A stretch of 64,000 nt of DNA from Actinomycetota bacterium. GTDB taxonomy: Bacteria; Actinomycetota; Thermoleophilia; RBG-16-64-13. The notes under the pieces are model-generated. The model did not search any database. It was given only the letters and a program-made list of their open reading frames with translations, and had not been told where the DNA came from. Below are positions 1-8,559 of this stretch, one piece after another. The position numbers were made by a program, and so were the translations under genes. The stretch spans positions 1-64,000 of the forward strand of contig JAAYJE010000003.1 of the NCBI GenBank assembly GCA_012523095.1. The letters are read 5' to 3'. Position 1 is the stretch's first letter. The number at the start of each line of letters is the position of its first letter.

Positions 1-298
1 CGGAGACGACCGCCCCGGCGTCGGCCCGCATGCTCTCCGTGATGAAGGCGATCCCAGGCGTAGGAAGGACCCCCACCAAGTAGGGCACGCCTCCCATGGA
101 GGTGACTCCCGACTCGATAGCGCTCTCCAACATGTAGCCGGAGAGACGAGTGTCCTTACCGATTATCACCCGGGTGATGTGATGCGTCTTCTTCAGGACA
201 AGCGTCATGGCCCGACCCACGGCGAAGGCGGTATTGGCGTCCATGGGATACCGGTTGGCTTCCCCACGGATCCCGTCCGTCCCGAACAACTTGCCCAT
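1..298 (-). CDS. glmM: Phosphoglucosamine mutase, N-terminal part (cut by window edge)
   Basis: GlmM converts glucosamine-6-phosphate to glucosamine-1-phosphate on the route to UDP-GlcNAc and cell wall. Reading down from the ATG at 298, the protein opens [18 protein letters not shown], the classic GlmM start, and continues with [16 protein letters not shown] and LPTPGIAF. About 99 residues are present. The window ends just before the phosphoserine loop (SASHNP in the family), so the active site is not visible. The gene begins 24 bases after the stop of the hexapeptide-repeat gene, so the two are probably one transcript. Confidence 0.93.
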   Translation of the reverse strand, partial: MGKLFGTDGIRGEANRYPMDANTAFAVGRAMTLVLKKTHHITRVIIGKDTRLSGYMLESAIESGVTSMGGVPYLVGVLPTPGIAFITESMRADAGAVVS

Positions 299-322
299 AT
301 GCCCTTCCCTTCCTGAAACGAT

Positions 323-1540
323 CTAGCGTTTGTCTGCGAACAGATCCATGGTAGGCAACAACGCGTCGGCCTTCGCACAGAGCGTCTCGACGATCCGCTT
401 GAGCCACTTCACCCCCACAGCCGATATGTCCGGCGCGAGGCCTTGGACGGTCTCGATGTACCCCACGTCGACATCGACCGTAGCAGCTCGAAAGGCCGTG
501 AGAAACGTCTGTCCGTCGGGCAGCTCGAAGGCAGTGGTGAACAGCCGGCGAAGCTCGACGCACCTCTCACGGAACTCGCGGCTGCCGGGGTCGGCGCCGG
601 GCACTTTCTCCCCCATGACCTGCAGCCGCTTGAGGCGCTCCTCTTTTGCCAGGGCCAACACCTCCATCGCCCCCTCGTAGACCAACTCCCCCATCTCTTG
701 CCGGGCGAAGAACGGGCGCCGGACCTTCTTGTACCATTCTTCGAGGGCTGCCAGGTTGGCCAGAAAGACCACGTTGTTCCGAACCGTGCGGGTCAGGCCC
801 CCGTACTTGAAGGGATGACGGTCGCGCACGAAGTCAGGGGGAAGATCGGCCGCCACCAGCTTGCCGTCTTCGTGTATGTCGCGCCTCAAGATAGACCCTG
901 CGGCTATCACTGTACCGAAACCCACCCGGACGGGACCTACCGCCCCCCCCTGCCCGCCTAGGAAGATGGGCGGCTGGTCAAGCATGACTCCGCGCGGGAC
1001 GTCACCGAAGAGAGAGGCCGTAGCCTTATCGCCGTCAGGCGTGAAATTGAAGTGGATGTACGAGCTCCCTACCTCACTGTGATTGCCGCGGTTGACGCCG
1101 CCTGCTATGAAGCAATCGCAGAAATTGATGAGACTGCCTAGGGTCACAAACGGGAAGAGGATGGTCTGCTTCAGGCCCACGCAGTGGGCGCCATTGGCCT
1201 CCTCCTCAAGCAGGCATCCTTCCCGTACTTGAGCCCCCGAGCCCATCTTCGCCTTCTCAAGGAAGACTGAATCCTTGAAGTAGCCCCCCTTGAGCTCCAC
1301 CCCCTGCCCCAGCCTGCAGCCGTCGAGAGTGACGGGAGCCTCCACGCCCAGCTCAACGCCGGGTGATATGACCGTTCCGGCGCCGTGGATCCGACAACCC
1401 GGATGAAGGGTGACGTCCTTACCCGCGATCCGGGCCACATCGACATCGTCGCCGATATCCAGGCTGAAGGGATTCGGAACCGTCACCCCTTTCTTGATCA
1501 ACTCCACGACCTTGTCGTAGCCTCGGGGTTTGAGATCCAT
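323..1540 (-). CDS. Left-handed beta-helix (hexapeptide repeat) protein, GlmU-like
   Basis: A 405-residue protein. I chose the ATG at 1540 because AAGGAG sits 5 bases upstream; a longer reading to 1636 has no such signal. Residues about 55-240 show repeated [LIV]G-x4 hexapeptide turns (for example VTLDGCRLGQGVELKGG and VGFGTVIAAGS), the fold of the acetyltransferase half of GlmU. There is no nucleotidyltransferase Rossmann domain. The C-terminal 160 residues are helical and unfamiliar. It lies directly upstream of glmM, which suggests a role in UDP-GlcNAc supply or another sugar-nucleotide step, but acetyl- or uridylyltransferase activity is inference only. Confidence 0.75.
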   Translation of the reverse strand: MDLKPRGYDKVVELIKKGVTVPNPFSLDIGDDVDVARIAGKDVTLHPGCRIHGAGTVISPGVELGVEAPVTLDGCRLGQGVELKGGYFKDSVFLEKAKMGSGAQVREGCLLEEEANGAHCVGLKQTILFPFVTLGSLINFCDCFIAGGVNRGNHSEVGSSYIHFNFTPDGDKATASLFGDVPRGVMLDQPPIFLGGQGGAVGPVRVGFGTVIAAGSILRRDIHEDGKLVAADLPPDFVRDRHPFKYGGLTRTVRNNVVFLANLAALEEWYKKVRRPFFARQEMGELVYEGAMEVLALAKEERLKRLQVMGEKVPGADPGSREFRERCVELRRLFTTAFELPDGQTFLTAFRAATVDVDVGYIETVQGLAPDISAVGVKWLKRIVETLCAKADALLPTMDLFADKR

Positions 1541-1743
1541 CTCTGCTCCTTGGCACGCGGTTCCGCAAACTGACTTCGCCGGCCGAGTGGCCGGAAAATC
1601 ACGCGCAAGGTTCACCCACCACGGGCGTCTTGTCAAGTTCTCTCCCCCGTGCGGGCCGGATCACTCTCTATAACAGCGACAAGACCGTCAATATCGCGTC
1701 CGAATGAGACTGAAACCCTTCGACGCGTCCTGGGGCTTCGCGG

Positions 1744-3771
1744 TCAGCACGCCTCCTGGAGCGCCCCCGTGAACTGTGCGTTGTAAAGGTCGTAGTAGAA
1801 GCCGCCTTTGCACAGCAGCTCCTGGTGCGTGCCCTGTTCGACGATGGCGCCCTCGTTCATCACCAGGATCACGTCGGCGTCGCGGATGGTAGACAGACGG
1901 TGCGCGATCACGAAACTCGTACGCCCTTTCAGCAGTCGGGCCATAGCCCGCTGGATCAGGACTTCGGTGCGGGTATCGACGGAGCTCGTAGCCTCGTCCA
2001 GGATGAGGATCTGAGGATCAGCCAGGAAGGCCCGCGCGATGGTCAGCAGCTGGCGCTCTCCCTGCGAGATGTTCGTAGAGTCGTCCTCCACCTTGGTCTC
2101 GTATCCGTCGGGAAGCACCCGTACGAAGTGATCCGCGTGAGCCGCCGCGGACGCAGCTCGGATCTCCTCCTCGGTGGCGTTCTCTCGCCCGTAGGCGATG
2201 TTCTCCCGGATGGTGCCTGAGAAGAGCCAGGTATCCTGCAACACCATGCCGAATAGCCGGCGGAGACCGTCGCGGCTCATCGTTTTGGTGTCGACGCCGT
2301 CGATGGTGATGCTGCCGTCGTCGATCTCGTAGAACCGCATCAACAGATTCACCAAGGTGGTCTTGCCCGCTCCGGTCGGTCCCACGATGGCAACCGTCCG
2401 GCCGGGTAGCACCTCCACATCGAGTCCCTCGATCAACGGACTATCGGGCAGATAGCGGAAGGAGACATCCTTGAACACGATGTGGCCGTCCGATTCGACC
2501 AGATCAGACGGCCGAGCCGGGTCGGCCGATTCCTCCTCTTCATCTAGAACCTCGAACACGCGCTCCGCGGAGGCTACGGCCGACTGCATGACGTTCGCCA
2601 CACTGGCCACCTGGGAGATGGGCATGCCGAACTGCTGCACGTACTGGATGAAGGCCGTGACGTCACCCAGCGACATAGCGCTGTTGGCCACCCGCAGTCC
2701 CCCGAGCACACAAACGGCTACATAGTTCAGGTTGGACACGAACATCGTAGCCGGCATGATGACGCTTGAGATGAACTGCGCTTTGAAGCTCGCCTCATAC
2801 AGGCCCGCGTTATGACCGTCAAAGACGGCCGTCGCCTCTTCCTGCCGTCCGAAGACCTTCACGATGTTGTGTCCCGTGAACATCTCCTCGACGTGACCGT
2901 TCAGATCCCCCGTTCGGTCCCATTGCCTGGAGAAGTATTTCTGCGCCTGCTTCGCGATGACTACCGCGAGAACCGCCGACACCGGCACGACCACCAGTGA
3001 GATGGCCGCCAGCAGCGGGCTGATCCAGAACATCATCGCCAACGTCCCGACCAAGGTGAGGATCGACCTCACGATCTCCATGAGCACCTGCTGCGTCGTC
3101 TGCTGGATGTTGTCGATGTCGTTGGTCAGCCTGCTGAGGATGTCACCACGGGCGTGACTGTCGAAGTACCTGAGAGGCAGGCGTGCGATCTTGCGGTCGA
3201 CGTCGCGCCTCAGCCTGTAGACGGTGCGTTGCACGATGCCGGCCATGAGAAAGCCCTGGAGCCAACCCAACAGTGCGCTGAGCAGGTAGATCGAGACAAC
3301 GATCAGCAGCACTCGGTTCACAGCTGCGAAGTTTACGCCCTTGCCGGGACGCAACTCCATGCGGCCCAACATCTTCGCTCTGTCGGTCTCACCGGCCGCC
3401 TCCAGTTGCGCGACCACCTGCTCCGGAGTCCAGGTGTCGGGCGAGAACCCAAGGGCTTCGACCTGTCTGTTGATCTCCCGACTCATAGCCCCCGCGAAGA
3501 TGTCGTCGGTCGCGCGGGCCATGACCTTTGGGGCTGCTATCTGACAGGCTACACTGATCACCGTCAGGGCGACCACGACGATGATCAACGCCCCCTCGGG
3601 CCTCAGTCTCCGTACCAGTCGCTTGAAAGCTCCTTTGAAGTCCTTAGCCCTCTCCCCCGAACCGACCAGCCCCGGTGGCCCCGGACGGCTGTGCCTCCCC
3701 CGCGGACCAACGGGCATCCCCGTCGACCGGCTATCGCCCTTGTCGCTCTGACGCTCTTCACGCCCGGTCAC
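1744..3771 (-). CDS. ABC multidrug exporter half-transporter, consensus-Walker-B partner
   Basis: A 675-residue membrane-ABC fusion. The GTG at 3771 overlaps the stop of the upstream ABC gene (GTGA) and has GGAGGAAG in front of it, so I prefer it to the longer reading from 3825. A charged N-terminal tail precedes six membrane helices (about residues 40-370) and an ATPase domain with GPTGAGKTT (Walker A), ISQGERQ (signature) and ILILDEATSSVD (Walker B with the catalytic Glu). The signature ISQGE departs from LSGGQ. Together with the Asp-type Walker B of the partner this is the expected layout of a heterodimeric exporter with one degenerate ATP site (TM287/288, LmrCD, BmrCD type). Likely substrates are hydrophobic drugs. 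Confidence 0.9.
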   Translation of the reverse strand: MTGREERQSDKGDSRSTGMPVGPRGRHSRPGPPGLVGSGERAKDFKGAFKRLVRRLRPEGALIIVVVALTVISVACQIAAPKVMARATDDIFAGAMSREINRQVEALGFSPDTWTPEQVVAQLEAAGETDRAKMLGRMELRPGKGVNFAAVNRVLLIVVSIYLLSALLGWLQGFLMAGIVQRTVYRLRRDVDRKIARLPLRYFDSHARGDILSRLTNDIDNIQQTTQQVLMEIVRSILTLVGTLAMMFWISPLLAAISLVVVPVSAVLAVVIAKQAQKYFSRQWDRTGDLNGHVEEMFTGHNIVKVFGRQEEATAVFDGHNAGLYEASFKAQFISSVIMPATMFVSNLNYVAVCVLGGLRVANSAMSLGDVTAFIQYVQQFGMPISQVASVANVMQSAVASAERVFEVLDEEEESADPARPSDLVESDGHIVFKDVSFRYLPDSPLIEGLDVEVLPGRTVAIVGPTGAGKTTLVNLLMRFYEIDDGSITIDGVDTKTMSRDGLRRLFGMVLQDTWLFSGTIRENIAYGRENATEEEIRAASAAAHADHFVRVLPDGYETKVEDDSTNISQGERQLLTIARAFLADPQILILDEATSSVDTRTEVLIQRAMARLLKGRTSFVIAHRLSTIRDADVILVMNEGAIVEQGTHQELLCKGGFYYDLYNAQFTGALQEAC

Positions 3772-5507
3772 GCCGCTTCCTCCGCCGACAGCTGCGAATA
3801 CACGATCTCCTGGTACGTCTGGCATGTCTTCATGAGGTCGTCGTGGGTGCCCAAGCCCACGATCGTGCCCTGGTCAAGGACTATGATCTGCTCGGCGTGC
3901 ATGATGCTGCTGACCCGCTGGGCCACCACGAACATCGTCGCGTCGGTCAACTCCCGTTTGAGAGCTGCGCGGAGCTGCGAGTCGGTCTTGAAGTCAAGGG
4001 CCGAGAGGCTGTCGTCGAACACATACACGTTCGCCTTCCTGGCCAGAGCCCGGGCGATGGCGAGCCGTTGCCGCTGCCCACCGGAGACATTGGTGCCTCC
4101 CTGCGTGATAGGCTCGTCCAGACCGCCGAGCGTGGCCTCGACGAAGTCCCTACTCTGCGCGATCTCGAGCGCCCGCCAGAGGTCTTCATCGGTGGCGGTC
4201 TCGTCCCCGTAGCGCAGGTTCCCGGCGATCGTGCCTGAGAACAGGAAGGACTTCTGAGGCACGAAGCCGATCTGCTCCCAGAGGACCGAACGGTCCATGT
4301 CGCGGACATCGACCCCGTCGATGCTGACCGAACCCGAGGTGACATCGTACAAGCGTGGGATGAGGCTGATGAGGGTGGACTTGCCGCTCCCGGTGCTTCC
4401 TACGATGGCCGTGGTCTCCCCCGGTCTCGCTGTGAAGGAAATCCTGTCCAGCACCGGCTGCTCGGCGCCCGGATAGCGGAACTCAACGTCTTTGAACTCG
4501 ACCACGCCTCTTCGTCCGTCGTCTAGACTGGGGACGGCGACAGGGTTCGCCGGGTCGGTTATAGCCGGCTCCACGTCGAGTACTTCCTGTATGCGCGAAG
4601 CTGAAGCGGCCGCCCTGGGAATGAACGAGGCCAGCATGGACGCCATCATGATCGAGAAGAGGATCTGCATCACGTACATGATGAAGGCGGTAAGGTTGCC
4701 GATAGGCATCTCCAGGCTGTCTACCCGCACCGCCCCGTACCACATGATCGCGACCGTGGAGATGTTCATGATCCAGAAGAGAGTGGGGAACATGATCGCG
4801 AAGAGGCGCATGACCTTCAGACCAACGTTGGTCAAGTCTTGGTTGGCCTCCTCGAACCGACGCGCCTCGTACTGAGTGCGGGCGAAGGCCCGTATCACAC
4901 GTACTCCGCTCAAGCTCTCGCGCATGACCTGGTTAAGGCGATCGATCTTCTTCTGCATGGAACGGAACAGCGGAAGAGCCCGCCACAGGATGGTCCCAAG
5001 AGCCAAAAGCATCACCGGCAGGATCACGGCCAGGGTCACAGATAGCGGGATGTCCTGGCGGAGCGCCATTATGAGCCCACCTATCAGAGTCATAGGCGCG
5101 AACAGCATCATAGACAGGCCGATGGCGACCACCATCTGGACCTGTTGCACGTCGTTGGTGACGCGCGTGATGAGAGACGGTGTGCCGAAGCGGTTGATCT
5201 CACCCTGGGAGAAGCTCTCCACCTTGCGGAAGAGGGAGCTTCGCGCGTCACGGCCGAAAGACATCGCCACCTTGGCGCCCTGGTACGACGCGATGATGGT
5301 AACGACGATCTGCAGCACCGTCACACCAAGCATGTAGCCGCCCACCCGCCAGATGTAACCGGTGTCGCCTTTGGCCACGCCGTCGTTGATGATGTCGGCG
5401 TTCAGTGTGGGTAGATACAGGTTGGTGACCGCACGGACGAGCACCAGGAAGAAGACTACGGCGATCAGCTTCCAGTATGGCCTGAGAAGAGTGCTGACGA
5501 GCCTCAT
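3768..5507 (-). CDS. ABC multidrug exporter half-transporter, degenerate-Walker-B partner
   Basis: A 579-residue half-transporter with six membrane helices in the first ~310 residues and an ATPase domain with GSTGSGKST, VSGGQRQRLAIARAL and VYVFDDSLSALD. Asp stands where the catalytic Glu normally follows Walker B, marking this as the subunit that contributes the non-hydrolytic site of a heterodimeric exporter. Its ATG at 5507 overlaps the MarR stop by four bases (ATGA), and its own stop overlaps the next ABC gene, so all three genes are translationally coupled. Regulation is most likely through the MarR protein and the operator at 6093-6114. Confidence 0.9.
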   Translation of the reverse strand: MRLVSTLLRPYWKLIAVVFFLVLVRAVTNLYLPTLNADIINDGVAKGDTGYIWRVGGYMLGVTVLQIVVTIIASYQGAKVAMSFGRDARSSLFRKVESFSQGEINRFGTPSLITRVTNDVQQVQMVVAIGLSMMLFAPMTLIGGLIMALRQDIPLSVTLAVILPVMLLALGTILWRALPLFRSMQKKIDRLNQVMRESLSGVRVIRAFARTQYEARRFEEANQDLTNVGLKVMRLFAIMFPTLFWIMNISTVAIMWYGAVRVDSLEMPIGNLTAFIMYVMQILFSIMMASMLASFIPRAAASASRIQEVLDVEPAITDPANPVAVPSLDDGRRGVVEFKDVEFRYPGAEQPVLDRISFTARPGETTAIVGSTGSGKSTLISLIPRLYDVTSGSVSIDGVDVRDMDRSVLWEQIGFVPQKSFLFSGTIAGNLRYGDETATDEDLWRALEIAQSRDFVEATLGGLDEPITQGGTNVSGGQRQRLAIARALARKANVYVFDDSLSALDFKTDSQLRAALKRELTDATMFVVAQRVSSIMHAEQIIVLDQGTIVGLGTHDDLMKTCQTYQEIVYSQLSAEEAA

Positions 5508-6031
5508 CGAGCCGCCTGATCCTCTTCCTCGGGCGTCTCCTGCAGTACTTCCATAGTACGATCGGCTAATTCTCCCAGCAGTCTCTCCAGCTCGATTTGA
5601 TCCGCCTTAGAGAGCGCCCCAAAGGTCCGGTCCACGTAGTCTCGAAGTAGGGTCCTTTGTTCGCCCTCCCGACGCCGGCCCATAGGTGTGAGAAACACCC
5701 TGGTCACACGACGATCGCTCTCGTCAGGGCGTCTCACCACGAGCCCGCTCGACTCCAACTCACGAAGGATCATACTGACCCGGGGAGGCGACAAGTGGAG
5801 AACATCGCCCAAGTCCCTCTGACTGATGCCTTCTCGCATGACGAGCAGAGGCAACGTGAAGGCCTCCGCGTGTTGCATCGCGTGCTCGGACAACATCTTT
5901 CCCGTCGCGAGGCGGTGAAGTCGCATGACTCTACCCATAGCATGGAACACCCGCGCCGTCTGCGGGTCGAGGTTCTCCAACTCCGGACCGCACGGCTCCT
6001 CGATATGAGCATGTTCAGGCAAACCAGTCAT
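5504..6031 (-). CDS. MarR-family transcriptional regulator
   Basis: A 175-residue winged-helix regulator. The core shows GISQRDLGDVLHLSPPRVS (recognition helix region) followed by the wing with RRPDESDRRVTRVFLT, typical of MarR repressors that respond to small phenolic or lipophilic ligands. The ATG at 6031 is preferred: an upstream TTG at 6103 lies inside the palindromic operator and close to the likely transcription start, so it could hardly be translated. The gene leads the exporter operon and is probably autoregulated. Confidence 0.9.
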   Translation of the reverse strand: MTGLPEHAHIEEPCGPELENLDPQTARVFHAMGRVMRLHRLATGKMLSEHAMQHAEAFTLPLLVMREGISQRDLGDVLHLSPPRVSMILRELESSGLVVRRPDESDRRVTRVFLTPMGRRREGEQRTLLRDYVDRTFGALSKADQIELERLLGELADRTMEVLQETPEEEDQAAR

Positions 6032-6092
6032 CGTTGGTGCTGCATTCTTTCTCGGGAGCTTCGGGGATCCCGAAGCCGTAGGAGGTCTAACC

Positions 6093-6114
6093 GTTTTGAG
6101 CAAAACAGTTTTGC
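6093..6114. promoter_or_regulatory. Overlapping palindromes, probable MarR operator
   Basis: A perfect 15-base palindrome GCAAAACAGTTTTGC occupies 6100-6114. A second palindrome, GTTTTGAGCAAAAC, at 6093-6106 overlaps it. On the minus strand a TTGACA (6135-6130) lies 17 bases upstream of the hexamer at 6112-6107, so the operator covers the likely -10 of the marR-ABC promoter. The divergent TPR gene starts at 6176. Size, symmetry and position fit a MarR dimer site; binding is inferred. Confidence 0.72.
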
Positions 6115-6175
6115 ACTGAACTATATTCCTGTCAAGGTTGACGAGGCGAATATCACGCTATAGAGTTTCCTGCCT

Positions 6176-7822
6176 ATGGAGGACCCCATCCAGATCGACG
6201 AGTTGAAGGCATTGGCCGCCGAACTCTCCTCTCTTCACGAGCAAGGAGAGTATGAGCGCGCCGTCTCAGTGGCCGAGACGGCCCTCAAGGCCGCTGAAGA
6301 AGCCGCCGGACCCGATAGTCTGCACGTCGCGCGCGCGCTCGCCGATCTCGCCACTCTGCGCGAGATCCAAGGCATCTACGCCACAGCGGCTCAGCTCTAC
6401 CGACAGGCTCTCGTTATTCGGGAAAGCGCCCTCCCTCCCGGCCATCTTGATATCGCGCTCAATCTCGCTGGTCTTGCCCGGATGGAAAGCGTTCTTGAAC
6501 GACACGCCGAGGCCGAGTCGCTCCTTCGACGCTGGGTGACCCTGCTCGTCAGAAACTCCGGTCCCGACAGTCTGGCGGTCGCAGTCGCTCTCGAACAGCT
6601 TGCCGGCGAATGCTCCGCCCAGGGTGGGTATGACGAGGCAGAGTCGCTGTATCGCCGTGCTCAACAGATCCGCGAGCGGGCCCTTGGGCCGGAGCATCCT
6701 CGGGTCACGCTCGGTCTCGACCACCTCGCCGACCTAGCAGCGACCCGCGGCGACCACGCCGAAGCCCGGGCGCTGAACGAACAGGCCCTCTCCGTCCGCG
6801 AGAAGAACCTCGGGCCTGACCATCCGGACACGGCCTTCACCCTCAGTAGGTTGGCGGCGTTATACGATGCCGAGGGGGATCACGCAACCTCGCGGTCGCT
6901 ACATGAGCGCGTGCTTTCCATCCGCAAGCAGGCCCTCGGACCGAACCATCCGGACGTTGCCACCGGTCTCAGAGACCTGGCGCGGTCTTTCGTGGCGCAG
7001 GGGGACCGGCTGGCGGCGCGACCGCTATTCGAACGCGCACTTGCCATACAAGAGAGCACACCGGGGCCTCATCACCCTGAACTTGCCGCCACTCTTGCCG
7101 AATCGGCTGATCTTCATCGTGTTGAGGGGGAGTATCTACAGGCAGAACCGCTCTACGAGCGTGCGTTGGCCATCCGCGAGGCTTCTCTGGGACCGGACCA
7201 CCCCGGCTTGGCCCCTGTCTTGGCAGGTCTGGCCGACCTGTACTACATCCGCGACCTACACGACGAGGCCGAGACTCTGTACCGGCGCTCGCTCTCGGTG
7301 CAGGAGCAGTCGGGACGGCCGGACGATCCCCGTGTGGCACTGACCCTGAATGGACTCGCCGTGCTTCTTTCCGTTCAGGGCCGTTACGACGAGGCAGAAC
7401 CCCTATATAGGCGGGCGCTCTCCATCCAAGAGTCCACGCTGAGCGATGACCATCCCGATGTAGCGAACAGTATCGGGAACTTAGCCGTGATGTACGACTC
7501 CCAGGGTCGATATGCGCAGGCGGAGCCGCTTCACCGGCGTGCACTGGCCATCCGGCAGCGAACGCTGGGCCCCGACCATCCCTACGTGGGCACCAGCCTT
7601 GAGAACCTGGCAGAGGCCTATCGCGTACAGGGACGCCTAGCGGAGGCGGTGTCGCTCTACGAGAGGGCCCTTGTCATCGAGGAGCACTTGGTGGGAGCCG
7701 GCAGTCCCGAACTTGTCGAAAGCCTTGAGAACCTTGCGACGCTCTATAGGGAGTCGGACCGGCGGGAAGAAGCCGATGCCTTCGAGGAGAGGGCCCGGGC
7801 CCTCAGGCCGACGGAACGCTGA
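6176..7822 (+). CDS. Tetratricopeptide-repeat protein (kinesin-light-chain type TPRs)
   Basis: A 548-residue protein built almost entirely of 42-residue TPR units of the TPR_12/kinesin light chain type. The repeated core is close to A..LYRRALAIRE..LGPDHP, seen about eleven times from residue ~35 to the end. No signal peptide, membrane helix or enzyme domain is visible, so it should be a soluble scaffold. It diverges from the marR operon. A TTGACG (about 6138-6143) followed by TATAGA near 6159 may be its promoter, with a short spacer of about 15 bases. Its partner is unknown. Confidence 0.85.
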   Translation: MEDPIQIDELKALAAELSSLHEQGEYERAVSVAETALKAAEEAAGPDSLHVARALADLATLREIQGIYATAAQLYRQALVIRESALPPGHLDIALNLAGLARMESVLERHAEAESLLRRWVTLLVRNSGPDSLAVAVALEQLAGECSAQGGYDEAESLYRRAQQIRERALGPEHPRVTLGLDHLADLAATRGDHAEARALNEQALSVREKNLGPDHPDTAFTLSRLAALYDAEGDHATSRSLHERVLSIRKQALGPNHPDVATGLRDLARSFVAQGDRLAARPLFERALAIQESTPGPHHPELAATLAESADLHRVEGEYLQAEPLYERALAIREASLGPDHPGLAPVLAGLADLYYIRDLHDEAETLYRRSLSVQEQSGRPDDPRVALTLNGLAVLLSVQGRYDEAEPLYRRALSIQESTLSDDHPDVANSIGNLAVMYDSQGRYAQAEPLHRRALAIRQRTLGPDHPYVGTSLENLAEAYRVQGRLAEAVSLYERALVIEEHLVGAGSPELVESLENLATLYRESDRREEADAFEERARALRPTER

Positions 7823-7937
7823 CCCACCGACCCACTACTACGGACGGTCGCCTTCCAAGCCCCCATTTCACGGCGCTGCCCCTAGGGGGCGCCGCCGGGC
7901 GACCCGGCCCGGACGGTCCAACCGGCAGGTCCCGCGA

Positions 7938-8558
7938 CTACTCCAGAGCTACCAGTAGCTGCCCCCGCTCAGCCTGATCGCCTTTCTTGACCGTCACCGC
8001 GGTCACGGTGCCGGCCACGGGTGCCCGGAGCTCGTTCTCCATCTTCATTGCCTCGAGGACCAACACTGCGTCACCTTCTTCGACAGCGTCGCCCACCATG
8101 ACGAGAATCTCGACGATCTTGCCCGGCACCGGGGCCCAGATGCCCTCTTCGACCGCTGCCGGGAGTCCCGACGGTGGGCCGGCTGCTCCTGCGTCGGACC
8201 TGGATGGAGCGGATACGGCCGGAGCAGCCGCCGCTGTGACGGCCACTCCTGCGTCCGGCGGCGCTGGGGCCGCTGCAACCCCCGGCGTGCCGGCCACTCC
8301 TCCGACCGCACCCTTGACCACTTCCGAGACGGTGACCGGGATACGCTCACCGCCGAGTTCCAGCACGAAGACGCCGCTATCGGCGTGGTTCTCGACCACC
8401 CGCACCTCGTAAGTCTTGTCGCCCGACTGCACCACTCGGCGTTCCGCGGAGGATCCGCTCACCTTCGCCTCGTACCCCCGCCCGCCGAGGACGATCCGAC
8501 CGTCGGCGCCGGCCTCGACCTCATGCTCCGCCCCGTCGATCTGCACCTTGAACTTCAC
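7938..8558 (-). CDS. Biotin carboxyl carrier protein (1.3S-like subunit)
   Basis: A 206-residue biotin carrier. Residues 1-85 form a small N-terminal beta domain (MKFKVQIDGAEHEVE). An Ala/Pro-rich linker follows (about 87-135), then a biotinyl domain with the lysine K172 in EAMKMEN. The carrier shuttles CO2 between two carboxyltransferase active sites. It is the last gene of a three-gene set with 12S- and 5S-like subunits and starts one base after the 5S stop. The set matches methylmalonyl-CoA:pyruvate transcarboxylase, although the same carrier type also serves oxaloacetate or methylmalonyl-CoA decarboxylases. Confidence 0.92.
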   Translation of the reverse strand: MKFKVQIDGAEHEVEAGADGRIVLGGRGYEAKVSGSSAERRVVQSGDKTYEVRVVENHADSGVFVLELGGERIPVTVSEVVKGAVGGVAGTPGVAAAPAPPDAGVAVTAAAAPAVSAPSRSDAGAAGPPSGLPAAVEEGIWAPVPGKIVEILVMVGDAVEEGDAVLVLEAMKMENELRAPVAGTVTAVTVKKGDQAERGQLLVALE

Positions 8559-8559
8559 G

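Noticed and set aside
3154..4212. Plus-strand frame over the ABC exporter genes
   Set aside because: Antisense to two clear ABC ATPases and lacking any motif.
7871..7895. Bidirectional terminator between the TPR and biotin-carrier genes
   Set aside because: A GC-rich imperfect hairpin is present but has no T-run on either strand, so I do not call it.
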